From an uncultured Bacteroidales bacterium (GTDB taxonomy: Bacteria; Bacteroidota; Bacteroidia; Bacteroidales; Paludibacteraceae), in contig CADCDS010000006.1 of NCBI GenBank assembly GCA_902800215.1, positions 1 through 64,000 of the forward strand: DNA of 64,000 nucleotides, given 5' to 3'. A model generated the notes under the pieces. That model did not search any database. It was not told the DNA's origin and worked only from the letters and a program-made list of their open reading frames with translations. Of the stretch, positions 51,989-58,992 are shown piece after piece (positions within the stretch are counted from its first letter, which is position 1; each line of letters opens with the position of its first letter). Both the position numbers and the translations under genes were made by a program.

Positions 51989-53190
51989 AGTATTGCTGTA
52001 TTTTGTAGTTTCTCTTGTAGTTGTCCGCCGGAAACGCCTAATTTCTTAGCGGTCAGATCTTTTAACTTACCGATACTCTTCGGAGAACAATTCAGCATCT
52101 CGGCGATCTCTTTATGACTTAATCCGATCAGTACCAACACGCAAATCCGTATATCTTGCTCGTTCAAATCCTGTGCCTTCAAAGTCTCCGCTAAACCGTG
52201 AAAACGTTTGTCCATTTGTCGGCACAACGCTGCAAGATCATCCCATGCCAACTCTTGCCGGATATCCTTCGCTTCTTGCAGTTGTCGCAAATTCTGCGTC
52301 AACTCCTTTCGTCTCGCTTCCTCAAAATCCGATTTCTCTCTCCGCAATTTTCGCTGTTTATGTACCACAACCGCTCCCCAAACCAACAATCCGATACCTA
52401 TTGCCCATAATAGGAGCACTTTTCTTGAATTAGCCTGTTCCTTTTTTGCCAAATCCTGTTTCAACAACTGCACCGCCTTCGTCAACTCTCCGTGCCTTTC
52501 TTTGATGGCATTCTGCACATCCGCTCGTTCTGACGACCATTGACGAATTGCCTCTGCGTCAGCATTCGTATCATTATGCGTCATGATATAATACAGATCG
52601 TCCAGATAAAACAGGTTCGTCATCCGCGGCAACAACTGCTCTGCATAATACATCGCCGAATCATCTATTTGTAAATAGGAATACGCCTGTGCGCGTAGCA
52701 TCAACAAATAGTCATTCTCCGCTCCCCTTGTATAATATAATACCGAATCATATTCTTCCCTGAACAAACTTGCCGCTGCTTTGGTCTCCATGACTTTTGC
52801 TTGCAATGTCTGACGGCTGATGGCTGATAGCTGAAGGCTGAGTGCCGAATCCACAAGCCTTAACGCTTTTTCTTTCTCACCCATTACCGCCTGTTCCCAT
52901 GCCATATTATTCAGCGCGTAAGCATAAGCCAAACTATCGTCCGTCTTCTTGAAATGTGCCGCACTCATCTCATACACCTCGTACGCCGTCTCATGGTCAT
53001 TGGCCTGCCGACACATGTTTGCCATATTCGAATATACGCGCCCTAACAATGCCTCATCCTCCGTCTCACTATGCGCAGCCTCAATGAAAGCCTGCATGGC
53101 TTCCACCTGCTTTCCCTCTTCGCGCAATGCCTTCCCGTTTTGGTAACACGTCATCGCGCTGGATAATAATATGACTGCAAAGATGTTCAT
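51985..53190 (-). CDS. Membrane-anchored TPR regulator with C-terminal LuxR-type HTH
   Basis: 401 residues: an N-terminal signal/anchor (IFAVILLSSAM), TPR-like helices (about 15-230, including NMANMCRQANDHETAYEVYEMSA), a transmembrane helix (VLLLWAIGIGLLVWGAVVV, about 262-280), a cytoplasmic coiled coil, and an HTH (LNEQDIRICVLVLIGLSHKEIAEMLNCSPKSIGKLKD). The layout places TPRs in the periplasm and the DNA-binding domain in the cytoplasm. An inserted stretch SALSLQLSAISRQTLQ near residue 115 comes from GGCTGATAGCTGA stutter words. Promoter at 53207-53238. Similar HTH to the partial gene at the window start. Confidence 0.82.
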   Translation of the reverse strand: MNIFAVILLSSAMTCYQNGKALREEGKQVEAMQAFIEAAHSETEDEALLGRVYSNMANMCRQANDHETAYEVYEMSAAHFKKTDDSLAYAYALNNMAWEQAVMGEKEKALRLVDSALSLQLSAISRQTLQAKVMETKAAASLFREEYDSVLYYTRGAENDYLLMLRAQAYSYLQIDDSAMYYAEQLLPRMTNLFYLDDLYYIMTHNDTNADAEAIRQWSSERADVQNAIKERHGELTKAVQLLKQDLAKKEQANSRKVLLLWAIGIGLLVWGAVVVHKQRKLRREKSDFEEARRKELTQNLRQLQEAKDIRQELAWDDLAALCRQMDKRFHGLAETLKAQDLNEQDIRICVLVLIGLSHKEIAEMLNCSPKSIGKLKDLTAKKLGVSGGQLQEKLQNTAIL

Positions 53191-53206
53191 GTTTCAAAAT
53201 CCGCTG

Positions 53207-53238
53207 CAAAATTACTGCTTTTTTCTCACCTGCGCAAG
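53207..53238 (-). promoter_or_regulatory. Promoter of the TPR/HTH regulator and secreted partner
   Basis: Minus strand: CTTG, 20 nt, TAATTTTG; the start codon is 17 bp downstream of the box. Confidence 0.75.
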
Positions 53239-53318
53239 AAAATGGTTTTGAAAAATAAAACTTGTAACGCTTTCATTTTCAGACTTTTGCCAATTTGTCT
53301 GTTTGAAAACGTACTTTT

Positions 53319-54083
53319 TTACTCAAAACGCAGATACGGAGCAATCCGTTTTATGTCCTCTTCTGTCAATTCCGGGAGAACCTTTAATTCCTCAACGCTG
53401 CTCAGTTTGACCTTTTTTCGGCGAAGGTTATAGATGGCTTTGGCCTGACTATACCTTAGATACGGATGGTGCTGCAGACGATCGACGGAGCAGCTGTTGA
53501 CATCTATCAACGTGATCGCCGCCGTGTCCACGATAAAATGCGCCAACAAAGTGTCCAGATGACACTTGGCAAAGGCATCATCCGTCAGTTGCAGGGTAGA
53601 GTAGTATCCGCCGAGTTGTTCCCTGTAACGTAGAATCTGTATCGCCGTATATTTGCCGATACCGCGAATATATTGCAACTCCGTGGTGTCACAATGGTTC
53701 AAATCCAGAATCGTGTCTTTTTTCTCATGCTTGACGAAATAGATCCCCATCGAATCCCGCCATAACGAATCGGCCACATGCGCCGAATCCCGTAGGCGCA
53801 CTAACTCTTCCCGACGTTCCAGTCGTCGCAACGAGTCAGCCACCCGAAAGGAGTCATACCGCAACTCCCTTTCTGCTGACCACTCCGCATAACGGATCGA
53901 ATCCGCACGACGCATCGAATCCTTGCGCTCCTCCCACGTACGACCTTTCTTCTTATACGGCGGATCAGATAAATTCGACAGATCCGGTTGCCGGGAAGGC
54001 CACACGGCATAGGTCACCCAGGCCACAAACGCTATGCCGAAAAGCACCGCTGCACCGATCCGTTGTGATTTAGAAAGTAACAA
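53319..54083 (-). CDS. ComEA-like helix-hairpin-helix protein
   Basis: 254 residues. One N-terminal transmembrane helix (AAVLFGIAFVAWVTYAVWP), then a long charged coiled coil with repeated RADSIR/VADSLR units (about 55-115), then two HhH-type regions: LNHCDTTELQYIRGIGKYTAIQILRYREQLGGY and DVNSCSVDRLQHHPYLRYSQAKAIYNLRRK, ending VLPELTEEDIKRIAPYL. The HhH repeats bind DNA in ComEA-type uptake proteins. The gene lies just past xseA and near a ComEC-like gene, supporting a DNA-handling role; the long coil is unusual for ComEA. Confidence 0.82.
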   Translation of the reverse strand: MLLSKSQRIGAAVLFGIAFVAWVTYAVWPSRQPDLSNLSDPPYKKKGRTWEERKDSMRRADSIRYAEWSAERELRYDSFRVADSLRRLERREELVRLRDSAHVADSLWRDSMGIYFVKHEKKDTILDLNHCDTTELQYIRGIGKYTAIQILRYREQLGGYYSTLQLTDDAFAKCHLDTLLAHFIVDTAAITLIDVNSCSVDRLQHHPYLRYSQAKAIYNLRRKKVKLSSVEELKVLPELTEEDIKRIAPYLRFE

Positions 54084-54091
54084 GTTACCTT

Positions 54092-54120
54092 AAACTGTTA
54101 AATGGTTAAACCGTTAAATT
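54092..54120 (-). repeat. Stutter array overlapping the xseA 3' end, GGTTTAACCATTTAAC words
   Basis: Minus strand: AATTTAACGGTTTAACC, then ATTTAACAGTTTAAGG. The array supplies the last residues (NLTV) and stop codon of xseA and most of the spacer to the ComEA-like gene. Confidence 0.8.
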
Positions 54121-55161
54121 GCGTGAACCGTCTGCCAAATGTGTAACTACTATATCGCCTGTCTCCAATTCATGGACACTCCGTACCACTTTGCCGTTCT
54201 TGCTCAGCAGACTGTATCCCATCTTATAGATCCGTTCCGGATTACATGCCTTCAGCCGTTGTTCCAACATCTCGATCTTATGCTGCCGAATAAGGATCTG
54301 CCGTTCCCGGGTCCGTTGCAGCCGCACAATCAGATCATTGATACGACTCATCTGATCATCCATCCGATGGATCAGCCATTCGGCCACCGCCGTAGGTGTC
54401 TTCAGCGCTTGACGCGCCACTAGATCCAGTACGGAGATATCCCGTGTGTGACCGATACCGGTAATGATCGGTATCTCAAACTGCGCACAGACTGCACATA
54501 ACTCATAACTATCGAAACAACTCAAATCCGTTGTGGCACCACCGCCGCGAATGATCACTACCGCATCAAAACCCTCTATCTCGCTCAATGCCGCAATAAT
54601 CGACTTCGCCGCATGTTCACCTTGCATCGCCGCTCCAAACAACTGCGTCTTAAATCGATAAGCGCTATTGTTCAATTGATGCTTGAAATCCTCATACCCT
54701 GCAGCATTGGCAGAAGAGATAACGGCAATCTTGCGAATGAGTGTCGGTAATGGTAGCAGTTGTTGTGCATCTAAAAGTCCGTCTGTCTGCAACTGAGCAA
54801 TGGTCTTCTGCCGCTGTTGGGCGATGTCACCCAACGTATAACTCGGATCGATACCCACGATAGACAGACTCAACCCATAGACAGGATGGTACTGAACCTC
54901 CGCTTCCACCAGCACCGCCATGCCCGGCTGCAGACGCTGACCCGTCTCGGACTCGAAATACGCCATCAGCATCTCCTGCGTACCGCTCCAACAGGTGGCA
55001 CGCATCTTCGCCGTCTTACCGTCCACCAACTCTAAATACAGATGTCCGCCTTTGCTGCTGAGACTGCTGATCTCCGCCTTCACCCAGAACGAACCGGACA
55101 GACTATTGTCCAGCACCTCGCCGATAAGGCCACATAGCTCCGTAAGGGTAAGCGTTGTCAT
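54106..55161 (-). CDS. xseA: Exodeoxyribonuclease VII large subunit
   Basis: 351 residues. N-terminal OB-fold (VLDNSLSGSFWVKAEISSLSSKGGHLYLELVD) and the catalytic region IAVISSANAAGYEDFKHQL, VVIIRGGGATTDLSCFDSYEL, PIITGIGHTRDISVLDLVA, TPTAVAEWL. The C-terminal coiled coil is short, which explains the length relative to about 450 residues in enterobacteria. The small subunit xseB is not in the window. The last residues come from a stutter array. Promoter at 55185-55216 with a leader of about 17 nt. Confidence 0.93.
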   Translation of the reverse strand: MTTLTLTELCGLIGEVLDNSLSGSFWVKAEISSLSSKGGHLYLELVDGKTAKMRATCWSGTQEMLMAYFESETGQRLQPGMAVLVEAEVQYHPVYGLSLSIVGIDPSYTLGDIAQQRQKTIAQLQTDGLLDAQQLLPLPTLIRKIAVISSANAAGYEDFKHQLNNSAYRFKTQLFGAAMQGEHAAKSIIAALSEIEGFDAVVIIRGGGATTDLSCFDSYELCAVCAQFEIPIITGIGHTRDISVLDLVARQALKTPTAVAEWLIHRMDDQMSRINDLIVRLQRTRERQILIRQHKIEMLEQRLKACNPERIYKMGYSLLSKNGKVVRSVHELETGDIVVTHLADGSRNLTV

Positions 55162-55184
55162 AATGTGCTATTTCAAATCCGTTG

Positions 55185-55216
55185 CAAAATTACAACTTTT
55201 TTCTGATATATGCAAG
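55185..55216 (-). promoter_or_regulatory. Promoter of xseA
   Basis: Minus strand: CTTGCATAT from the -33 box, 20 nt, TAATTTTG. Placed between the comEC-like gene and xseA. Confidence 0.75.
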
Positions 55217-55230
55217 TACGGTGTGTTTTT

Positions 55231-56535
55231 TTACTGCGGTTTTTTGACCACAGTCCAGTAAAACAGCAAGATGAGTGCGTAATAAACCGCTACCATCCAG
55301 CCATCAATTTGCGCACTTACCGTACTTCCCGGTAAACTCTCTATCCATCCTACCGCATGGTTCAGTAGCCATGCCACGGCACCCGTCACTTTACCTGCCA
55401 CCACGCCTATCCATCCACCGCCTAACGTCATAGTTACCAGACCTAAGGGCACTAAGATTGTTGCTAACGGCAACACGATCAGGTTTGTCAGCAGGAAATA
55501 ACTGCTCACCTGTCCGAAGTTATACATCGTAATCGGTAACGTACCTATCTGCGCTGCCAGAGAGACAATGATCATACCTACCACCCAACTCAGCGCCTTG
55601 CTTTTCCATACCTGACGGTGCAGAAACCGTTCCATACTGCTTGCCATCATCACAATCGCGGCGGTGGCCGTAAAACTCAATTGAAAACTGACACTCCACA
55701 GATCTGCAGGTCGTACCAGCAGAATGAGTACCGCAGCGGCTGCGATCGTATTGATCGACACCGCCCTTCTGTACGCCATCCGTGCAATCTCCACAATCGA
55801 CACCATCAGTACCGCACGCACCACCGAAGGTGTCATACCCGTTAACCAGGCGTAGAACCACATCACAGCGATGATAAGCAGACTGATCCCCCATCGTGCC
55901 CAACGCTCTTCGTATAGCGGTTTGAACCGTCCGCCTAAAGTGACTATCAACAGCAGTAACCCGTAGATCACACCCGTGTGCAGACCACTGACGGCTAACA
56001 CATGTGCCGCACCGGAGGCTTGAAAACGATGCTTCACCTCCGGATCCAGATCTTCCTTATATCCCAGCGTCAACGCACCTACGATCGCTAACTCATCGCC
56101 TTCCAATCCTGCCGCTTCCAGACGCCTATACAGCCGTTCCTGCAACGAAGGCTGATAGCTGACGGCTGACGGCTGAATGTTCCATCGTGCCGCAAACGCC
56201 CTGCCTATCCTTCGATCCCATTCGATCGTCGTATGTGCCACCACCGTATCTCCCCAGCCCGGCATCGTGTTGACGCTGTCCCGTAACAGGTACAGATACA
56301 CCGCTCCCTTTGCCGCCTGCCATGCTACCGCACTGCTGTCTTTTTGTGCAATCACCTCCGTTTCAAAGCGCTCACATTTCTCCGTCGGTTTGGCTTCACT
56401 CCTGATCACAAACGCCACATCCCGTGCCACCGCTTCCTCCACCGCCTTCGGACGCCAGTGGTCATAAAGCAATATTGCTGCCACCAGCGGTAACAGCAAT
56501 ACAACCATCGGATATGCTCTGAGGTACTTTTTCAC
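55231..56535 (-). CDS. Short ComEC/Rec2-type membrane protein
   Basis: 434 residues with about nine membrane helices. The competence-domain core is clear: RFQASGAAHVLAVSGLHTGVIYGLLLLI, GMTPSVVRAVLMVSIVEIARM, PADLWSVSFQLSFTATAAIV, QIGTLPITMYNFGQVSSYFLLTNLI. It stops right after the membrane core, and the C-terminal metallo-beta-lactamase domain of full ComEC is absent. The N-terminal OB-like segment is short (VAWQAAKGAVYLYL) and carries a stutter-derived loop (QPSAVSYQPSLQERL). Overlaps rpe by 4 bp. It may still form the DNA channel; competence itself is not proven. Confidence 0.85.
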   Translation of the reverse strand: MKKYLRAYPMVVLLLPLVAAILLYDHWRPKAVEEAVARDVAFVIRSEAKPTEKCERFETEVIAQKDSSAVAWQAAKGAVYLYLLRDSVNTMPGWGDTVVAHTTIEWDRRIGRAFAARWNIQPSAVSYQPSLQERLYRRLEAAGLEGDELAIVGALTLGYKEDLDPEVKHRFQASGAAHVLAVSGLHTGVIYGLLLLIVTLGGRFKPLYEERWARWGISLLIIAVMWFYAWLTGMTPSVVRAVLMVSIVEIARMAYRRAVSINTIAAAAVLILLVRPADLWSVSFQLSFTATAAIVMMASSMERFLHRQVWKSKALSWVVGMIIVSLAAQIGTLPITMYNFGQVSSYFLLTNLIVLPLATILVPLGLVTMTLGGGWIGVVAGKVTGAVAWLLNHAVGWIESLPGSTVSAQIDGWMVAVYYALILLFYWTVVKKPQ

Positions 56536-57176
56536 GCTTTCATCATTCGTATCGCTTCCTCCGGATCTTTCGCACCGAACACGGCACTTCCGGCTACCAA
56601 CGCATCGGCACCGGCTTCAAACAGCGCTGCGGCATTCTCCGTGTTCACACCTCCATCGATCTCAATCAGCGTCTTCAGACCCCGTTTCTCGATCTCCGCC
56701 TTGATAAAACGGATCTTGTCCATCGTTTCCGGAATGAATTTCTGTCCTCCGAAACCGGCAAAAACGGACATCAGTAGAATCATATCCACCTTGTCCAGAT
56801 ACGGCACTAAGCGTTTGACATCAATATCCGGATTGATCGTCAAGCATGTTCTCACACCCTTTGCCTTGATCATCTCCAGAATCGGCAACGGATCGTCCAC
56901 GGCTTCCAGATGAAAACCCACCGACCATGCACCGGCGTCACAGAAACGCTCCACATATTTCTCCGGATGCACGATCATCAGATGGACATCCAGCGGCTTC
57001 TTGCAGTACTGCTTAAACGGTACCATCAATGGAAAACCAAACGAGATATTGGGCACAAACGTACCATCCATCACGTCGATATGTAACCAATCCGCTTCAC
57101 TGCGGTTGATCATCTCCAAATCCTCTGCCAGATGTCCGAAATCCGCAGACAATACACTCGGTGCAATAATTTTCAT
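56532..57176 (-). CDS. rpe: Ribulose-phosphate 3-epimerase
   Basis: A 214-residue pentose-phosphate TIM-barrel enzyme interconverting D-ribulose 5-phosphate and D-xylulose 5-phosphate. Landmarks: PSVLSADFGHLAEDL, WLHIDVMDGTFVPNISFG, LDVHLMIVHPEKYV, GFGGQKFIPETMDKI, EIDGGVNTENAAALFEAGADALVAGSAVF. Full length. Lies 17 bp past the response-regulator stop, within a GTTAAATT stutter array. Confidence 0.96.
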   Translation of the reverse strand: MKIIAPSVLSADFGHLAEDLEMINRSEADWLHIDVMDGTFVPNISFGFPLMVPFKQYCKKPLDVHLMIVHPEKYVERFCDAGAWSVGFHLEAVDDPLPILEMIKAKGVRTCLTINPDIDVKRLVPYLDKVDMILLMSVFAGFGGQKFIPETMDKIRFIKAEIEKRGLKTLIEIDGGVNTENAAALFEAGADALVAGSAVFGAKDPEEAIRMMKA

Positions 57177-57215
57177 ATGAACAATTTAACAATTTAACAA
57201 TTTAACGTTTTAACG
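57177..57215 (-). repeat. Stutter array at the response-regulator 3' end, GTTAAATT words
   Basis: Minus strand: CGTTAAAACGTTAAATTG then TTAAATTGTTAAATTGTTC. The array encodes the last residues (KTLNC) and stop of the regulator and fills the 17-bp gap to rpe. Confidence 0.85.
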
Positions 57216-57871
57216 AGCTTATAACCTCGGTATCGTACGGCTATAAGCTCATACCCGATCGGTGTGAGATAGCCTCTCAGATGATTGATATACACGCCCA
57301 ACGACCGTGCCGTAAACGCATTGTCCTCTTTCCACAACGCACTGAGGATCTTGTGCTTATCTACCGTCTCACCCTCCTGCCGGCACAGCATCAGTAGCAG
57401 GTCGCTCTCCCTCGATGACATATGCTTGCCGTCAAAGGTCTGATGCGTTGCATCAAAAACGTGACCATTCAGGTCAAACACTCGTTGTTTACTCTCCTCA
57501 TACGCCCGTATCCGCCGCAAGACAGCTTCCATCCGGCATATCAGCAAATCCATCGAAAAGGGTTTCGTCTGGTAGTCATCGCAACCTAACTCAAACGCCC
57601 GGATCTGACTTTCCCTATCATTCCTCGTCGTGAGCACAAGCAACGGAATATGCGGTAAACGGTGCCGGATCTGCTTGATTAATTCAAAACCGTTTCCGTC
57701 TATCCCCTGTAACTCCGTCAGCACCACATCCCAACGGCCCTTCGACAAAGCTTCCAATCCCGCCTTGCCGTTTCCTACCGTCTGTGCCGCGTAACCCCGA
57801 CTTGCCAGATAGTCGCATAACACCGTGGACAGACTGATGTCACCGTCGATAATCAGTACTTTCGCCGACAT
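57194..57871 (-). CDS. OmpR-family response regulator with Glu at the phospho-acceptor site
   Basis: 225 residues: receiver domain (1-120) plus winged-helix DNA-binding domain (130-222, MSSRESDLLLMLCRQEGETVDKHKILSALW and GVYINHLRGYLTPIGYELIAVRYRGYKLV). The overall wording is near RprY-type Bacteroidetes regulators. Where the phosphorylated Asp is expected, the sequence reads WDVVLTELQGIDGNGFEL: Glu-53 replaces Asp. The acidic pocket is also changed (VLIIDGDISL). The conserved Lys in TKPFSMDLL is kept. It is probably active without phosphorylation. No histidine kinase gene adjoins. First gene of the transcript from the promoter at 57888-57919. Confidence 0.88.
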   Translation of the reverse strand: MSAKVLIIDGDISLSTVLCDYLASRGYAAQTVGNGKAGLEALSKGRWDVVLTELQGIDGNGFELIKQIRHRLPHIPLLVLTTRNDRESQIRAFELGCDDYQTKPFSMDLLICRMEAVLRRIRAYEESKQRVFDLNGHVFDATHQTFDGKHMSSRESDLLLMLCRQEGETVDKHKILSALWKEDNAFTARSLGVYINHLRGYLTPIGYELIAVRYRGYKLVKTLNC

Positions 57872-57887
57872 AACTTAAAAATCGCTG

Positions 57888-57935
57888 CAAAGTTACAAAA
57901 AAATTTGCATATGTGCAAAAAATTTTGTAATTTTG
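57888..57935. promoter_or_regulatory. Overlapping divergent promoters (response regulator / asparaginase)
   Basis: Minus: TTTG (57919-57916), 20 nt, TAACTTTG (57895-57888). Plus: TTTG (57904-57907), 20 nt, TAATTTTG (57928-57935). The two -33 boxes lie in one palindrome, TTTGCATATGTGCAAA (57904-57919), so polymerase cannot fill both at once. Each -7 box is followed by an inverted repeat: ATTTTGC / GCAAAAT (57930-57946) and TAACTT / AAGTTA (57871-57895). Confidence 0.82.
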
Positions 57936-57958
57936 CACCGCAAAATGGTGGAAAAGCT

Positions 57959-58981
57959 ATGAATAAAGTGCTTTTGATTTCTACGGGAGGTACGATTACC
58001 ATGGTCCGTGACAAGGTGTCCGACGCACTCATTCCGGCGGATATCGAGACGTTTAAGGCGTTTATGCCGGAACTCTTTGCCGGAGACATACAAGTCGATA
58101 TCGAAGCGTTCTCACCCCTGCTGGACTCCTCTGACGTCAATCCGGATTGCTGGGTGCGTATGGCTAAAACGGTCTATGACCGTTACAACGATTATGACGG
58201 TTTTGTCATCCTCCACGGCACCGATACGATGTCTTACTCGGCTTCTGCCCTCTCTTTCATGCTGGAGAACCTGGCCAAACCCGTGGTCTTCACCGGTAGC
58301 CAATTACCCGTCGGTGTGCTTCGTTCCGATGCCAAGGAAAACCTCCTTACCGCCATCGAGATTGCGGCAGCGAAGGATGAAGACGGTAATCCCATCGTGC
58401 CGGAAGTGACCATCTATTTCGAAGACAGGCTCTTCCGTGCCAATCGCACCACCAAGCGCAATGCCGAACATTTCTCGGCGTTTAACAGTTATAACTACCC
58501 GGCGCTGGCCAAGGCCGGTGTGCATATCACCTACCAGCCGCACCTCGTGCATTATAGCCATTCGGATGCACCGCTCTTGCTGCATACCCGTTTTGACTGC
58601 AACGTGGCGGTACTCAAACTCTTCCCCGGCATTCAGCAACCCGTCGTGCGTGCGCTCTTGCGTACACGAGGATTAAAAGGTGTGGTACTTGAAACCTTCG
58701 GTGCCGGAAATGCACCTACCGACAAATGGCTTTACCGGGAACTGAAATCGGCCGTCGAACGCGGTATCATCATCGTCAATAAGACGCAATGTAACACCGG
58801 TTCCGTGGAAATGGGACTCTATGCCGTGTCCCTCAACCTCATGAAAGCCGGTGTGCTCTCCGGTTATGATATCACCACCGAAGCACTGCTCACTAAGATG
58901 ATGCTGCTGCTCGGTGAACAACCTGAAAACGCCAAAGAACTTCTTTCCCAAGACCTCTGCGGCGAAATGACAATCGACTAA
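57959..58981 (+). CDS. ansA: L-asparaginase (type I)
   Basis: 340 residues from ATG 57959 (MNKVLLISTGGTITMV); a longer in-frame start at 57905 runs through the promoter and is rejected. It hydrolyses L-asparagine to aspartate and ammonia in the cytoplasm. Both catalytic Thr motifs are present: STGGTIT and LHGTDTMSYSASALSFML, plus GSQLPVGVLRSDAKENL and NGxxGxC-like NKTQCNTGSVEMGLY. No signal peptide. It is 11 bp upstream of the dipeptidase gene, consistent with peptide/amino acid use. Confidence 0.94.
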   Translation: MNKVLLISTGGTITMVRDKVSDALIPADIETFKAFMPELFAGDIQVDIEAFSPLLDSSDVNPDCWVRMAKTVYDRYNDYDGFVILHGTDTMSYSASALSFMLENLAKPVVFTGSQLPVGVLRSDAKENLLTAIEIAAAKDEDGNPIVPEVTIYFEDRLFRANRTTKRNAEHFSAFNSYNYPALAKAGVHITYQPHLVHYSHSDAPLLLHTRFDCNVAVLKLFPGIQQPVVRALLRTRGLKGVVLETFGAGNAPTDKWLYRELKSAVERGIIIVNKTQCNTGSVEMGLYAVSLNLMKAGVLSGYDITTEALLTKMMLLLGEQPENAKELLSQDLCGEMTID

Positions 58982-58992
58982 CTTACGATCAT

